The notes: generated by a model not told the origin, from the sequence alone. A DNA stretch of 64,000 nucleotides from SFWF01 sp045638145 (GCA_045638145.1 JAZUAU010000021.1:12889-76888); one strand, 5' to 3'. Shown: positions 39,642 through 49,991, numbered from the stretch's first letter. Numbers and translations: made by a program.

Positions 39642-42476
39642 CTACCTTTCTACCGTAAACTGAACTGAATAGTAGCCTTCACCCTCAATTTCGGGCTTCC
39701 ACTCGGGAAGTCTCGTGATATAATCGGCAGTCTTTACATTTTGATAAACGAAGCTGTCTACTTTGTTACCATCAAGGTCGATTACCTCTGCTGTAACTGT
39801 AATATTATCTTCGGGATTTGCGAAAAGCACAGGCTTTACTGCAAAGCCGCGTCCTCGTTTGGTATCGTCGGTATCATTAAAGCAGGTAACCTCTTCGAAA
39901 CATTCTCTCATTGTATAGAAGCCGTATTTTGCATAGCCGTAGTTATCAATGGGGGGCTTTAAGTAGCCTGCATCGTTTGCACCACCCATAAGACAGCACC
40001 AAAGCATTCCGTCAAAGTCTAAAATTCTGAACTTTCTGACTGCATAGCTGATACAAAGCGCCTGATATGCCTGACTGATTCTCCAATCGTCCTGAGCGAG
40101 GGGGAACTTCAGCACATTTTCATTCGGGAACTCATAAGAATAAGGCTGGAAGAAGAGCTCTTTTGCTTCTTTTGTTCTCGGGTCCTGTCTACCGATAACC
40201 GCAAATTCGGTTGCAAGGAATGCTCTTTCTTTATCCTCAATCATTCTGTTCTGCTCTTTCCAGGGTTGCTTGTGGAAAAGCTCCCAGGAGAAGCCGTATC
40301 CCATTGAATAAACATAGGGGTGCGTGGAACGAACAACAAGAGGGTCGGTCCACCACTCGGTAGCGTTTGCGGGTCTGCCGAATGCGTCGGACTTTCCGTC
40401 GGTTGAGTAGCTGTTAAAGGGCGAGGTATTGGGATCGGATCCTGCGTAATAGTGGAAGGAAAGCGGGCAGAGAAGTCGAGATGTGTCTACTGCCTTTACT
40501 GCGGGAACATAGGACTCGTGGATGTGGTCAATATCCTCAAGAGACGCGCGGAATTCGTTTGAGCCCTCCCAGATTACAATACTCGGGTGGTTAAGGCGAA
40601 GGGAAATCTGACGGATATAGCCCTCCTTTGCTCTCCACGGACCTTCCCACTCCATCTGCTCAATCGAGTCTATATAGCGGGTAATCCATATAAGCATAAC
40701 GCCAAGTCGGTCGGCGTAGCGTGCGAAACGGACATCATTTGTTCCGTAGCCGAGGATATGAAGTCGAATCATATTTCCGCCGAGCTTTTTAAGCATCATA
40801 TACTGCCAAACAATCTGCCAGTCGCGGGGGCAGATATGGGTTGTTGCGGTCTCGTGATGAGGGGGCAGATACTGCATTATAAGTGCGCCCTTCATAACCG
40901 TCTTTTTGCCATTGATGTAAATTGCGCCACCCTTTTGCTCTACAGTTCTAAAGCCTGTTTCAATAACAGTATCATCTACGGGAAGTCCTACCTTGTTTTC
41001 TGCTTCAAAGCGGATAGAATAAAGTGCCGGATTGTCTACCGTCCAAAGCTCAATGTTTTCGAGTTCAGAGATAGCGTTCAACTCATCGTTGCAATCAAAT
41101 TCACCAAGCAGCTGCTCTTCTGCGTCGCCGCACATTGCCTTTGCCATATAAACCTTAATCTTGCAGGGTGCGCTTGTTTTGCAGGAGAATGAAACTGTTG
41201 CCTTGTCATTATCTGTCTTAAGAGTTACCGCCTTTGCGTCGGTAATCTCTATTTCGTTTACAACCTCAACAGTTACATCCTCACAGAACCAACCGATATA
41301 GGAATCGATATTTCTGTGCCAGCGATAGAGCACCTCGGGACCACGGGGGTCAACCTCTATCACAAGGTTGTGTTTTTTACCTGTCTTGAGGTTTTCGGTT
41401 ATATCAATTTTTACCTGCTCAAAGCTATCTGTTTCAGCAATAAGACAGCCGTCGAGATAAACTCTTCCGCCGGGGTCGATTGAGCCAACAGTAAGCATAG
41501 CCTTTGCTCCTGCTTCTATCTCAAAGTCCTTTTCAAGACGAAGAATCTTATCGCGGTTTCTATAGTTTCCTACAGAATAGGGAATATCAACCTCACCGAT
41601 AACCTCGGTCTCGAGAGCGGTAGTGTCGGCGGGCATGAAAAACTCTGTTATCTCGCCCTTTTCGGTAACGATTTTGATGGGCTTTATCTTCCACTCTCCC
41701 ATCTGGAACATACCGGTTGAGAAGAAGAGAATATCGGGTGCGTCCATTACCTTTCTCGGCTGGAAAACAGCTTCGTTTTCGTCAAACTGTGCACCGATGG
41801 TTTCATCGGTTAATATTATTTTTACAGTATGCCAGCTATTAAACTCAACTCTTCCGAGGTCAAGTTTCTCGGGATGGTAAGCATCTACTTCGGGATAAAG
41901 AAAGGAGCAAACACCGTTAGCATAAACGTTGAGATTGATAATCTCCTTTATGCCTGCACGGACAGAGATAAGTCTGTGGGTGGAAACATCGGTAATTCCG
42001 TTAACAGGAAGTCCATTGTCAAAAGCCTTGTCCATATAAAAAGAGAAGATGAATTCCTTAGCGTTATCATCAGGTGACAGTCTGTAGCCTGCACCGGGAT
42101 TCGGGGGGAGAGGGTCGCCCTTCATAACAACAGTGTCGCCCTCTACAACCGCTCTTGCTGTGTATAGGTCCCAGTTTTTATAAGCCGAGCGCTTCTCTAC
42201 GAGACTAGCGTTCATAGAAGTAATATCAAGCCTTTTTGAAATATGAGGTGCCGCTACAGGAGCTTTAATCTTTTTCGTAAGCTCAATAGCCTCTTCCTCG
42301 GTAATCGGCTTAACCGATTCATCGGGAAGATTATAGCTGTTCCTTAAAAAATCAGAATAATTTGCCAAAAAATTCTTTCTCTCTTCAGGGGTAAAGACCT
42401 CTGCACTTGTAAAGTCTGCAAAATCAAAATTTGCTTTGGGATCATAGTAGAAAAAATCACGATTTACTGTTTTCAT
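39642..42476 (-). CDS. Glycoside hydrolase family 2-type protein 2
   Basis: A 944-residue paralogue of the downstream GH2 gene, with the same domain order. Motifs include VGSIDPGGRVYLDGCL, GGAIYINGKKTVMKG, VIWEGSNEF and LATEFAVIGRQDPRTKEAK. The ATG at 42476 has GGAGGCGACTATT upstream; a longer ORF start at 42554 has no RBS. It is the first gene of the two-gene operon. No transporter or regulator lies beside it, so its sugar source is not clear. Confidence 0.82.
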   Translation of the reverse strand: MKTVNRDFFYYDPKANFDFADFTSAEVFTPEERKNFLANYSDFLRNSYNLPDESVKPITEEEAIELTKKIKAPVAAPHISKRLDITSMNASLVEKRSAYKNWDLYTARAVVEGDTVVMKGDPLPPNPGAGYRLSPDDNAKEFIFSFYMDKAFDNGLPVNGITDVSTHRLISVRAGIKEIINLNVYANGVCSFLYPEVDAYHPEKLDLGRVEFNSWHTVKIILTDETIGAQFDENEAVFQPRKVMDAPDILFFSTGMFQMGEWKIKPIKIVTEKGEITEFFMPADTTALETEVIGEVDIPYSVGNYRNRDKILRLEKDFEIEAGAKAMLTVGSIDPGGRVYLDGCLIAETDSFEQVKIDITENLKTGKKHNLVIEVDPRGPEVLYRWHRNIDSYIGWFCEDVTVEVVNEIEITDAKAVTLKTDNDKATVSFSCKTSAPCKIKVYMAKAMCGDAEEQLLGEFDCNDELNAISELENIELWTVDNPALYSIRFEAENKVGLPVDDTVIETGFRTVEQKGGAIYINGKKTVMKGALIMQYLPPHHETATTHICPRDWQIVWQYMMLKKLGGNMIRLHILGYGTNDVRFARYADRLGVMLIWITRYIDSIEQMEWEGPWRAKEGYIRQISLRLNHPSIVIWEGSNEFRASLEDIDHIHESYVPAVKAVDTSRLLCPLSFHYYAGSDPNTSPFNSYSTDGKSDAFGRPANATEWWTDPLVVRSTHPYVYSMGYGFSWELFHKQPWKEQNRMIEDKERAFLATEFAVIGRQDPRTKEAKELFFQPYSYEFPNENVLKFPLAQDDWRISQAYQALCISYAVRKFRILDFDGMLWCCLMGGANDAGYLKPPIDNYGYAKYGFYTMRECFEEVTCFNDTDDTKRGRGFAVKPVLFANPEDNITVTAEVIDLDGNKVDSFVYQNVKTADYITRLPEWKPEIEGEGYYSVQFTVER

Positions 42477-42563
42477 AATAGTCGCCTCCATATGGTGTTT
42501 TGCACGAAAAGCACAATTCGCGCAAATATAATTTTTCCTTTTAAACAATACCATAAAATGAGA

Positions 42564-42591
42564 AAAAAGGCAACATTTCTGTTGCCTTTTT
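42564..42591 (-). terminator. Terminator of the Gld-type ABC operon
   Basis: Stem AAAAAGGCAAC/GTTGCCTTTTT with loop ATTTCT and T tracts at both ends. It lies about 40 bp beyond the stop of the DUF4340 gene. Confidence 0.8.
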
Positions 42592-42629
42592 CAAAACTTT
42601 ATCAAATATTTACAGTTTAATACTATCCG

Positions 42630-44267
42630 CTACGAGTTATAGACTTTTCCAGCTGCAACATTGGATGCATATTTAACTATATTCTTAAAGCTAGAGGAAC
42701 CAATTAGTCCCTGCTGACTTCCGTCAACAACAACCTGATAGCGTCCGTTTTCGACCTCGTAATATTCGATTACAACGTCTTTGGCATCGCCCGTCTTTTT
42801 AAGGGTGATAGTCGCCGAGGGGCTCTTGCCGCTAATGTCGCTTTCGGCATAAGACACAGCCGTAATTCCGAGTACAAACTGATAATAACTCTGGAATTCC
42901 TCCGGTGAAGATGCCTCCGCACCATTTATCTTAACCCCTGCTATGTCAAGTTGGCCTTCATCCTTTTCTGAGGGCTTTGTTACGATACCGAATGTGTGCT
43001 TTGTAACACCAGATTCGATAACAAATTCCTCAATCGTACGAAGGTTTTCAATAAAAAAGAATACGGAATAAAGATTCTTCTGTTTGAGATTTACGGGACT
43101 GAGGTTTGCCGCCTTGGTATTGAGAATTACGTCCATATCGCTTACAACAAGAGCGTAATTTCCATCGGGCTGAAGCTTTGCAATGACCGTTCTTTCCTGC
43201 TTGCCCGCCTTAAGACTGACGTACAAATCAGGATTATCAAGACCAAACTTTTTAAGGTCTTCATCGGTCTTTGTAAAGCAGTAAAGTCCCCCGCTATCAA
43301 TACCATTTGAGAAAAGCTCAATTATTGGTTCAATTCCTATATCGTTTGCAAGTCTCTTCATAGGCTCGACTATTTTAAAGGTGTTATATTCATAACCGGC
43401 ATCACCAGATACAGTTTCAAACTTGAAGGTCTTGTCGATGTTGTTGTTCTTAAAGTACATATAGTCGAACTTGGAGAGGGTGCCTTGGAAATAGTACTCT
43501 GCCGAGCCCTCTACACTGCTGAAAGCGGGCACCCGCATAGCCTTTGAAAGCTCCATTATATCCTCAACCTCAAGCTTTGTAACGTATTTATTGGTTACAA
43601 AATAAACCTTCGGGTCGTCGGATACCGTAACATAATATCCGCTCTTATCGGCCGATTGCTTGCCAACCGTAATAACAAAGGCTTCGCCCTCTTTTGGGGT
43701 TACGGTAACGCTATAGGTCGGCTTCTCGAAGCCATAGTCTACGCCATCCTTAATTTCATCTGCAATAATGCGGGTATACTTAACGTCAAGCGCCGACTTT
43801 GCAACCATACCGACCGATGCCGTACTGGTATATTCCTTGGGCATAGAATCCTCATACCAAGTAGAAACAGTCGCTTCCTCGGCCCTTTCAGAGGTCATAT
43901 TGAGGGTAAGCTTTTCTGTTTTAACCTGCACTTTAGAAACGAGCTCGTAATCAATATATTTGGAAACTACCGTTTCGTCGTTATAGGTCGATTCTCTTTC
44001 TGCCTCGAATCTCGCAAGCAAGAAAAACTCCTCAACGGTGGGGGCAGTTTCCTCTTCACTCATTATATCAATAAGGGTAACTATTCCGAAGATTGCACCG
44101 CCCAGAATAACAAGCACCGCAAACCCGAGAAGCACCTTTTTCCAAAGGCCCGGCTTCTTTATTTTATCGTGCTTTTCTTCGGGGTCAGAAAATACCGTTG
44201 AGTCTTCAAAACTCTCTTCCTCTTCGAGGAGCTCTATATCCTTGTTCTCTTCAAAGGGGGCGCTCAT
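42630..44267 (-). CDS. DUF4340 domain protein of the Gld-type ABC operon
   Basis: A 545-residue protein with an acidic N-terminus, one transmembrane helix (about residues 42-68), and then a large extracytoplasmic region of repeated DUF4340-like beta-rich modules. It sits immediately after the GldG-like gene with an ATGA overlap. DUF4340 proteins regularly follow GldF/GldG homologues. The molecular role is unknown; the position suggests it is a surface-exposed accessory to the ABC exporter. Confidence 0.8.
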   Translation of the reverse strand: MSAPFEENKDIELLEEEESFEDSTVFSDPEEKHDKIKKPGLWKKVLLGFAVLVILGGAIFGIVTLIDIMSEEETAPTVEEFFLLARFEAERESTYNDETVVSKYIDYELVSKVQVKTEKLTLNMTSERAEEATVSTWYEDSMPKEYTSTASVGMVAKSALDVKYTRIIADEIKDGVDYGFEKPTYSVTVTPKEGEAFVITVGKQSADKSGYYVTVSDDPKVYFVTNKYVTKLEVEDIMELSKAMRVPAFSSVEGSAEYYFQGTLSKFDYMYFKNNNIDKTFKFETVSGDAGYEYNTFKIVEPMKRLANDIGIEPIIELFSNGIDSGGLYCFTKTDEDLKKFGLDNPDLYVSLKAGKQERTVIAKLQPDGNYALVVSDMDVILNTKAANLSPVNLKQKNLYSVFFFIENLRTIEEFVIESGVTKHTFGIVTKPSEKDEGQLDIAGVKINGAEASSPEEFQSYYQFVLGITAVSYAESDISGKSPSATITLKKTGDAKDVVIEYYEVENGRYQVVVDGSQQGLIGSSSFKNIVKYASNVAAGKVYNS

Positions 44268-45907
44268 CGTCTTCTCCTCCTGATGAACACAAATACTCCT
44301 GCAGCAATAACGAGAAGGGGTACTGCTATCGTAATGCCAAGCATAGTCTTTGCTGTCTTATCCGTTATGGTGTATCCTACCTCGGTAAATTTCTTGGTGT
44401 CGAAATAGAACTTTGCCTCTTCAACGCCAACAACAACATTTGCAATATTAACAGCAGCGTGAATATTATCCTTCATACCGAGACTTGCATACATTTCTTC
44501 GCTTATAAAACTATAGCTTGAGAATGCAACAATATAGCTTCTGGAGGCTTCGTTGTTTGCCCATTCCTCTTCCATAGACACAACAATACCGTTATGTCTC
44601 TCGGCAACCTCGTCATCGCCGGGCTCCCAGTTTACGCCTGCGCCCTTGGGTGCAACAACAACCTCATTGCTCGAAGAATAAAGAGGAACAAATACGCTGG
44701 TATTTGCCTTGGGTTCAGCAATTGTTCTAAGTGGAACACCGGAGCCGATAGCAAATCTGGACGCGCCGTTTGTCATCTGATTTATAATCTCGTTTTCGCT
44801 GGTGCTCGCTCCTGTTGTGTTCTTTGTATAGAGCGTTGTCATCGGGTCGTTTGCATTGTGGTAGTAATCGCTGGTGTCAAAAAGCACGCCGTCTTCAACA
44901 ACGATACCCCACTCCTCAAGTCTTCCGTAGAGGTTTGGAAGCTCAGGTGAGGTTACGGCAGCAAAGAAGAGAAGCCCTCTTCCGTGCTCACCGTTGTTAT
45001 AAAGCCAATCATCAATTGCGTCAAGCTCGTCAACCGCAAAGTCGGCGGTAGGAGCAGAAATTATAAGAATAGAATATTCATCCGAAATCTCGGATAGAAT
45101 CTGGTCTTCAATTACTTCAACATCGAAGTTGTTGAGCTCGAGAACGCTCTGATAATAGGTTACGGTCGAGGGTGCACAATGGGTGGCAATAACACCAACC
45201 TTTTTGGTTTCTGTTGAAGCCACCTTTCTGATAGCCGCCGACAAAGAGTTTTCAAGGTCGTTTCCGCTAATTACATAAGAGCCGGATGAATATCCATAGT
45301 AATAGGCGGAGGGATCGTTAAGACGGTAAATATCATCGAACGCAACTATAGTGTTGCGCACATTATCGCTGCCGTCGGGCATTTTGTGGGTCGCAGTAAC
45401 TATAATATCACCATAGTTAAAGCCAAGGTTGCCATATTTAGACATAATCTCGGCAAATTCAGGGTCTTGGAAATCGATAAACTCGAGGGTTATCTGTTCG
45501 GAATATTCGTCGTAATATTCAAGCAGAGTGATAGTCTGTTTATAGTATTCCGAGCCTGAAGCTGAAAGTCCGAAGCTCTGACCTGTATAGTAGTCAAGAT
45601 TGCCAATATATCCATCCTTGGATGCACATACGGTAATTGTTACAGGAACGGTAAGGTTTTCGATAAACTCAATATTTTCTTTTGTAAGGGTGTTGTCTCC
45701 CTTGAGAGAAATGTCAACATCCAGGTGCATTCTTTTTGCAAGAGCACCAAAGATAATATTAACGGCAATTGCAGCCGCAATAACGATTGCAGAAATAACA
45801 ATAGCATAGGTGCCGTATTTGGCCTTTGCTTTATTCTCGAATCTTCTCTTTTGGGGAGCCTCTGAAGTTAAACGCTCAGTCTCGTCCTTTTTATTTAAAA
45901 AGTTCAT
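44264..45907 (-). CDS. GldG-like ABC transporter auxiliary protein
   Basis: A 547-residue protein with an N-terminal transmembrane segment (about residues 30-55), a large extracytoplasmic ABC_transp_aux-type domain (VGVIATHCAP, LIISAPTADF, RGLLFFAAV) and a C-terminal helix followed by RRRRR. It is the GldG partner of the ABC permease upstream. The ATG at 45907 has AAGGAGGTG upstream and is preferred over the in-frame ATG at 45931, which precedes that RBS. Confidence 0.85.
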   Translation of the reverse strand: MNFLNKKDETERLTSEAPQKRRFENKAKAKYGTYAIVISAIVIAAAIAVNIIFGALAKRMHLDVDISLKGDNTLTKENIEFIENLTVPVTITVCASKDGYIGNLDYYTGQSFGLSASGSEYYKQTITLLEYYDEYSEQITLEFIDFQDPEFAEIMSKYGNLGFNYGDIIVTATHKMPDGSDNVRNTIVAFDDIYRLNDPSAYYYGYSSGSYVISGNDLENSLSAAIRKVASTETKKVGVIATHCAPSTVTYYQSVLELNNFDVEVIEDQILSEISDEYSILIISAPTADFAVDELDAIDDWLYNNGEHGRGLLFFAAVTSPELPNLYGRLEEWGIVVEDGVLFDTSDYYHNANDPMTTLYTKNTTGASTSENEIINQMTNGASRFAIGSGVPLRTIAEPKANTSVFVPLYSSSNEVVVAPKGAGVNWEPGDDEVAERHNGIVVSMEEEWANNEASRSYIVAFSSYSFISEEMYASLGMKDNIHAAVNIANVVVGVEEAKFYFDTKKFTEVGYTITDKTAKTMLGITIAVPLLVIAAGVFVFIRRRRR

Positions 45908-45921
45908 TGTCGGCACCTCCT

Positions 45922-46626
45922 TTAAGCCCATCTGCGCTTCTCAACCACCCTGACAGTCAGGAAGCAGAAGACGAAGATGAGGGTTAAGAAATAAACTACA
46001 TCGGTAATGTGGAAAACACTTTCGGTAAAGTTGTTATAAAGATTAAAAAGAGCAGCATATTCTGTAACGGGAGCCACCCACTTTGCCGTTATAAGGCTTG
46101 AAAGCGAGGGCACAATTAGGTTTATCAGCAGGAAGATAACAAGGGTGAGTATGCAGGAAATAACAAGGCTCTCGGTAAGGGATGAAATAAACATTCCTAT
46201 TGCGATAAGTACTGCGCCGAGGAGAAGAAGTCCCAATACAGTGTTAAGGAAAACAAGCCAGTTTACCGAAACCTTGAGAGCTATCATAACCTGGAAAATA
46301 AGCGCGGGAGCAACAGAGATTGCAAACACGGCAAAGGTTGCGAAAAACTTGCCCATAACAATCTTTGCAACCGAAACGGGTGCGGTAAGAAGTGCCTGGT
46401 CAACCTTTAATCTTTTGTCTTCGGACAGCATTCTCATTGTGAGAACGGGAATTGTGAAAGCCATAACTGTGGGAAGCAACGAAAGAGCCAAAGGAAGATT
46501 TGTGTTTCCGGCGGAATAAATGGCGGTGAAGAAAAGGAACTCAAAAAAGAGCATAATGGCAATAAAAACATAGCCGATAAGGGATGTGAAATAAGAACGG
46601 AATTCTCTTCTGAATATAGCTGACAT
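45922..46626 (-). CDS. ABC-2 type transporter permease (GldF-like)
   Basis: A 234-residue permease with six hydrophobic segments and the N-terminal IFRREFRSYFTSLIGYVFIA pattern of GldF/NosY-type permeases. Its start overlaps the stop of the ATPase gene (TAATG). Together with the ATPase and GldG-like protein it forms one exporter; in Firmicutes these are not tied to gliding and the cargo is unknown. Confidence 0.9.
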   Translation of the reverse strand: MSAIFRREFRSYFTSLIGYVFIAIMLFFEFLFFTAIYSAGNTNLPLALSLLPTVMAFTIPVLTMRMLSEDKRLKVDQALLTAPVSVAKIVMGKFFATFAVFAISVAPALIFQVMIALKVSVNWLVFLNTVLGLLLLGAVLIAIGMFISSLTESLVISCILTLVIFLLINLIVPSLSSLITAKWVAPVTEYAALFNLYNNFTESVFHITDVVYFLTLIFVFCFLTVRVVEKRRWA

Positions 46627-47684
46627 TATTCGTTTCCTCCCTCTTCAAAATTAATTTCTTCGGTTTCCTCGCCGACCACAGCCTCGCCTGTGTCAATATT
46701 AACCTTTACTCTTGCAGCCTTAACCTGCTCGGCATTGAAAAGGTTGGTTTCATCCGAAACATCGGTGAGTCGCAGGAATATCTGCTCAAGTGTAAGCTCG
46801 TTGGAATAGAGCGAATAGATGCTCTTTTTTCTCTCAACAAGTCGGTCGCTGACAGTTTTTCTAAGGTCAACGCCTGCCTTCGGCTCAAGCACAAAGTCGC
46901 AGGTGCCGGGCTCCTTCACGCCAAGACTCGAAACGCTCTTAATTCCAGGAATTGCCGAGTAAATCTTGTAAAGCTCCTCTTCTCTGCCTGCCGCTCTGAC
47001 GGTAATTGAATGGTCGGTAGAAAGAGTCTTTGAAAGGTTGTCCTGAGTGTCGTCGGCAACTATAACACCGCGGTTTATAATGATTATTCTCTTGCAGATT
47101 TCTTGAATTTCGGAAAGAATGTGAGAAGAAAGAATAATAGTGTGGTTCTTTCCGAGGCGAACGATAAGGTTTCTTATCTCCTTAATCTGCTTGGGGTCAA
47201 GACCAACGGTAGGCTCGTCGAGTATCAGAAGGTCGGGGTTTCCGATAAGTGCCTGCGCAATACCGACACGCTGACGATAACCCTTTGAAAGATTCTTGAT
47301 AAGGCGCTTTTGAACGTCCTCGATGCGAACAAGCTTTAAAATCTCGTCGATATGGGGCTTCTTGGGGAACTTAACCTTTTTAAGGTCATACATAAAGTTA
47401 AGATATTCCCTAACCGTCATATCCATATAAAGAGGGGGAATTTCGGGCAGATAGCCGATTCTCTTTTTTGCCTGCTCGGGCTGGTCGACTATATCAAAGC
47501 CATCGATGGTAACCTTGCCCTCTGTGAGTGAAAGATAACCCGTCATAATATTCATTATGGTAGATTTACCCGCACCGTTAGGTCCGAGGAAGCCTACGAT
47601 TTCGCCCTTTTTAATAGAAAAGCCGGCATTATCTACAGCAAGATGGTTGCCGTATTTTTTAGTAAGTCCGCTAACTTCTATCAT
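46626..47684 (-). CDS. ABC transporter ATP-binding protein (GldA-like)
   Basis: A 352-residue ATPase with Walker A GPNGAGKST, signature LSKGYRQRVGIAQ, Walker B LLILDEP and the switch His in LSSHIL. A roughly 130-residue C-terminal extension (about 220-352) is longer than the usual GldA tail and ends in an acidic stretch. It is the first gene of the four-gene operon. Confidence 0.92.
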   Translation of the reverse strand: MIEVSGLTKKYGNHLAVDNAGFSIKKGEIVGFLGPNGAGKSTIMNIMTGYLSLTEGKVTIDGFDIVDQPEQAKKRIGYLPEIPPLYMDMTVREYLNFMYDLKKVKFPKKPHIDEILKLVRIEDVQKRLIKNLSKGYRQRVGIAQALIGNPDLLILDEPTVGLDPKQIKEIRNLIVRLGKNHTIILSSHILSEIQEICKRIIIINRGVIVADDTQDNLSKTLSTDHSITVRAAGREEELYKIYSAIPGIKSVSSLGVKEPGTCDFVLEPKAGVDLRKTVSDRLVERKKSIYSLYSNELTLEQIFLRLTDVSDETNLFNAEQVKAARVKVNIDTGEAVVGEETEEINFEEGGNE

Positions 47685-47827
47685 AGCTTATTTTCTCCTT
47701 TGCGGTTTTTTAACAAAACTAATCTTACCAAACAAATTTACTCTCTTTGTAAATAAATTTTGAACTTTGGTATTATCCACAGTATTATAGCAGAAAAGCG
47801 GATAAAAATCAATCAAAATAATATGGA

Positions 47828-47853
47828 AAACGCTCCGAGCTTTTCGGAGCGTT
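47828..47853 (-). terminator. Terminator after the M20 hydrolase gene
   Basis: AACGCTCCGA/TCGGAGCGTT stem, followed on the minus strand by a short TTTTCC run. It lies 5 bp from the M20 stop codon. Confidence 0.75.
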
Positions 47854-47857
47854 AAAA

Positions 47858-49183
47858 TTATAGTTTTATCTCTGCTTTTTTGTCGGAATATGCAATTCTG
47901 TCGCCCTCGCAGGAGATTGAATCAACATATTCAAAATATTCCTCTTTAGAGGCGAAGGGAGCTTTATATTCGGCTACGATTTTCTTTGCCTTTTTTGCCC
48001 CGTCGGACAAAAGCACCCTCGCAAGCTCAACCTGCCACTTTGCCGAAGAGACGCAGGCTCGCTCGGAATCTTCAATAAAATAATCCGCTCCGTGCGCCAT
48101 ACCTACCGCACCGGGTGCGTAGGGGTGAATAACCGGCATAATGCAGGAAAGATCTCCCATATCGGTACTTCCCGAGGAATAAACTCCCCACTCGTAAAGG
48201 GTCTCTCCAACCGAATTCTGAAGAGCTTCCTTTGCCGCCGCTATCATTTCGGGAGCGTTGTAAAGGGGCGCATAGCCGGGAATGTCGACAATTTCCACGT
48301 TTGCACCGAGAGAAAGCGCCGCACCCGCAAAGGCGCGGTTTACTCTTTCGTTTGCGCTTTTAATAGCGCTAAAGGTTTTTCCTCTTACAAAGCTTTCTAT
48401 CGTCACGGTGTCGGGAATTGCATTTACCGCACTTCCACCCTTCGTAATAATGGGATGAACGCGGATTATATCCTTTTCCATAAAGGTTTCGCGGATTGAA
48501 TTCACAGCCGAAAGGCCCTGTGTTGCGGCATAAAGGGCATTAACACCTTCCCACGGCGCACCGCCTGCGTGGGCAGATTTTCCCTTGTAAATAACCGTCT
48601 TTGCGATACAACCGACGTTGCCTATATTAACGCCAAACTGCGGACTGCTCGTGGTATGCACCATAAAGGCGAGGTCAACCCCATCGAAATAACCGCGGTA
48701 TAAAAATTCGGGCTTTCCTCCGAGATATTTAATAATACCCTTGGCCTTTAGCTCGTTTCGGTATTCAATTTCAATAAGCTCCTCGGCAGGAACGGCGCAT
48801 AGTCTGATTTTACCCGAAATACCGTCGAGAATCCCCTCTTCCTTTAAGGCGGCGGCAACACCCACAAGGGCCGCACACTGTGCCGCGTGACCGCAACAGT
48901 GAACCGCGCCCGTCTCCGCGTCACATTCGGGATGCTCGGTACAAACAAGTGAATCAAGCTCGCCGAGAATAAGAAGCGTAGGGCCTTCTCTACCGGTATC
49001 AAGCTCGGTATAAAAGCCGGTAATGCCCTCTGCTCTTACTATCTCATATCCGAGAGAAAGAAAAGCATCCTCCATATATTTCGTTGTCTTTATCTCGCGG
49101 TAGCCCGTTTCGGGATTTTTCCAAACGTAATCAAGGGTGTTTAGGATAAGCTCGCGATTTTTTTCTACTGCTTTATTTACCAT
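47858..49183 (-). CDS. M20 family amidohydrolase (AbgB-like)
   Basis: A 441-residue peptidase M20/aminoacylase. It carries GELDSL (metal Asp), CCGHAAQ (the HGCGHA-type motif with one Cys change), PAEELIEIEY (catalytic Glu pair), and a dimerisation domain after KSAHAGGAPWEGVN. The closest pattern is the p-aminobenzoyl-glutamate hydrolase B subunit, a family that hydrolyses N-acyl amino acids. No AbgA or AbgT partner is visible nearby. The ATG at 49183 follows a GGGAG RBS. A HAD phosphatase gene lies 11 bp upstream on the same strand. Confidence 0.85.
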   Translation of the reverse strand: MVNKAVEKNRELILNTLDYVWKNPETGYREIKTTKYMEDAFLSLGYEIVRAEGITGFYTELDTGREGPTLLILGELDSLVCTEHPECDAETGAVHCCGHAAQCAALVGVAAALKEEGILDGISGKIRLCAVPAEELIEIEYRNELKAKGIIKYLGGKPEFLYRGYFDGVDLAFMVHTTSSPQFGVNIGNVGCIAKTVIYKGKSAHAGGAPWEGVNALYAATQGLSAVNSIRETFMEKDIIRVHPIITKGGSAVNAIPDTVTIESFVRGKTFSAIKSANERVNRAFAGAALSLGANVEIVDIPGYAPLYNAPEMIAAAKEALQNSVGETLYEWGVYSSGSTDMGDLSCIMPVIHPYAPGAVGMAHGADYFIEDSERACVSSAKWQVELARVLLSDGAKKAKKIVAEYKAPFASKEEYFEYVDSISCEGDRIAYSDKKAEIKL

Positions 49184-49194
49184 AATAATCTCCC

Positions 49195-49836
49195 TTATAA
49201 AACTAAAAGCTCGCTCATTTTGTATATATAGTGGTCGCAGGCACTCTTTATTTCTTCGGTATATTCATCCGAAGACAGATCGTAGACGCCGCAGACCTTC
49301 ATACCCGCCGCCTTTGCGGTTTTGTCGGCGTTAAGGTTGTCGTCAAGGAAGAGCACCTCCGAGCAGGAAACACCAAGTCTCTCTGCCGCCATTTTATAAA
49401 TCTCGGGATCTGCCTTGGTGGTTTTGAAATCATCGCAGGACCAAACGTTTTCAAAAATATCGTAGATTCCAAGCCTTTTAAGGCAGGGATCAAGGGCAAG
49501 ATGAGGGCTTGCCGTCAAAACGTTCAGTCTCGCACCCTCTCGCTTTAGCTCTTTTAAGGTTTCTATAACCGTTTCCTTTGCGGGAATGGTATTTTCATAA
49601 TCCTCTCGGGCATACTCGTTCATCTTGGTGGTAAGCTCGGGCACGGTGCTTTTTATTCCTAAATCTATAAAATATTTAGCCGTACCGCCATAGCCGAGAG
49701 GGGTTATTATCTTTATAATATCCTCGCCGTAGCTAATTCCGTTTTCATCAAGAATTCTAATCATTACCGCCGCAAAGGTCGGCATTGAATCGACCAGAGT
49801 GCCGTCGAAATCGAAGATATAATTTTTGTATTTCAA
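49195..49836 (-). CDS. HAD-family hydrolase (phosphoglycolate phosphatase-like)
   Basis: A 213-residue HAD hydrolase of subfamily IA. Motif I is FDFDGTLVDS, motif II LTASPH, and motif III/IV is LFLDDN preceded by a Lys region (KTTKADPE). The predicted start is TTG at 49836, with AGGAG eight or nine bases upstream; the ORF can run further upstream but without homologous sequence. The substrate is a small phosphorylated metabolite, not assignable. Confidence 0.85.
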   Translation of the reverse strand: MKYKNYIFDFDGTLVDSMPTFAAVMIRILDENGISYGEDIIKIITPLGYGGTAKYFIDLGIKSTVPELTTKMNEYAREDYENTIPAKETVIETLKELKREGARLNVLTASPHLALDPCLKRLGIYDIFENVWSCDDFKTTKADPEIYKMAAERLGVSCSEVLFLDDNLNADKTAKAAGMKVCGVYDLSSDEYTEEIKSACDHYIYKMSELLVL

Positions 49837-49930
49837 GCCCTTCGCTCCTATTTTTATTATTCTTTTGTAATTGTACCACACCCCGCAGATTTTGTCACGG
49901 CAAAAAGAAAAAATTTTATAAATTTAATGC

Positions 49931-49959
49931 TTGACAACTGCAACACCCTGTGATATAAT
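49931..49959 (+). promoter_or_regulatory. Promoter of tRNA-Tyr
   Basis: TTGACA (49931-49936), a 17-bp spacer and TATAAT (49954-49959). A perfect consensus. Confidence 0.85.
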
Positions 49960-49991
49960 GACATTCGCGCTAAACCGCAACAATTAAATAT

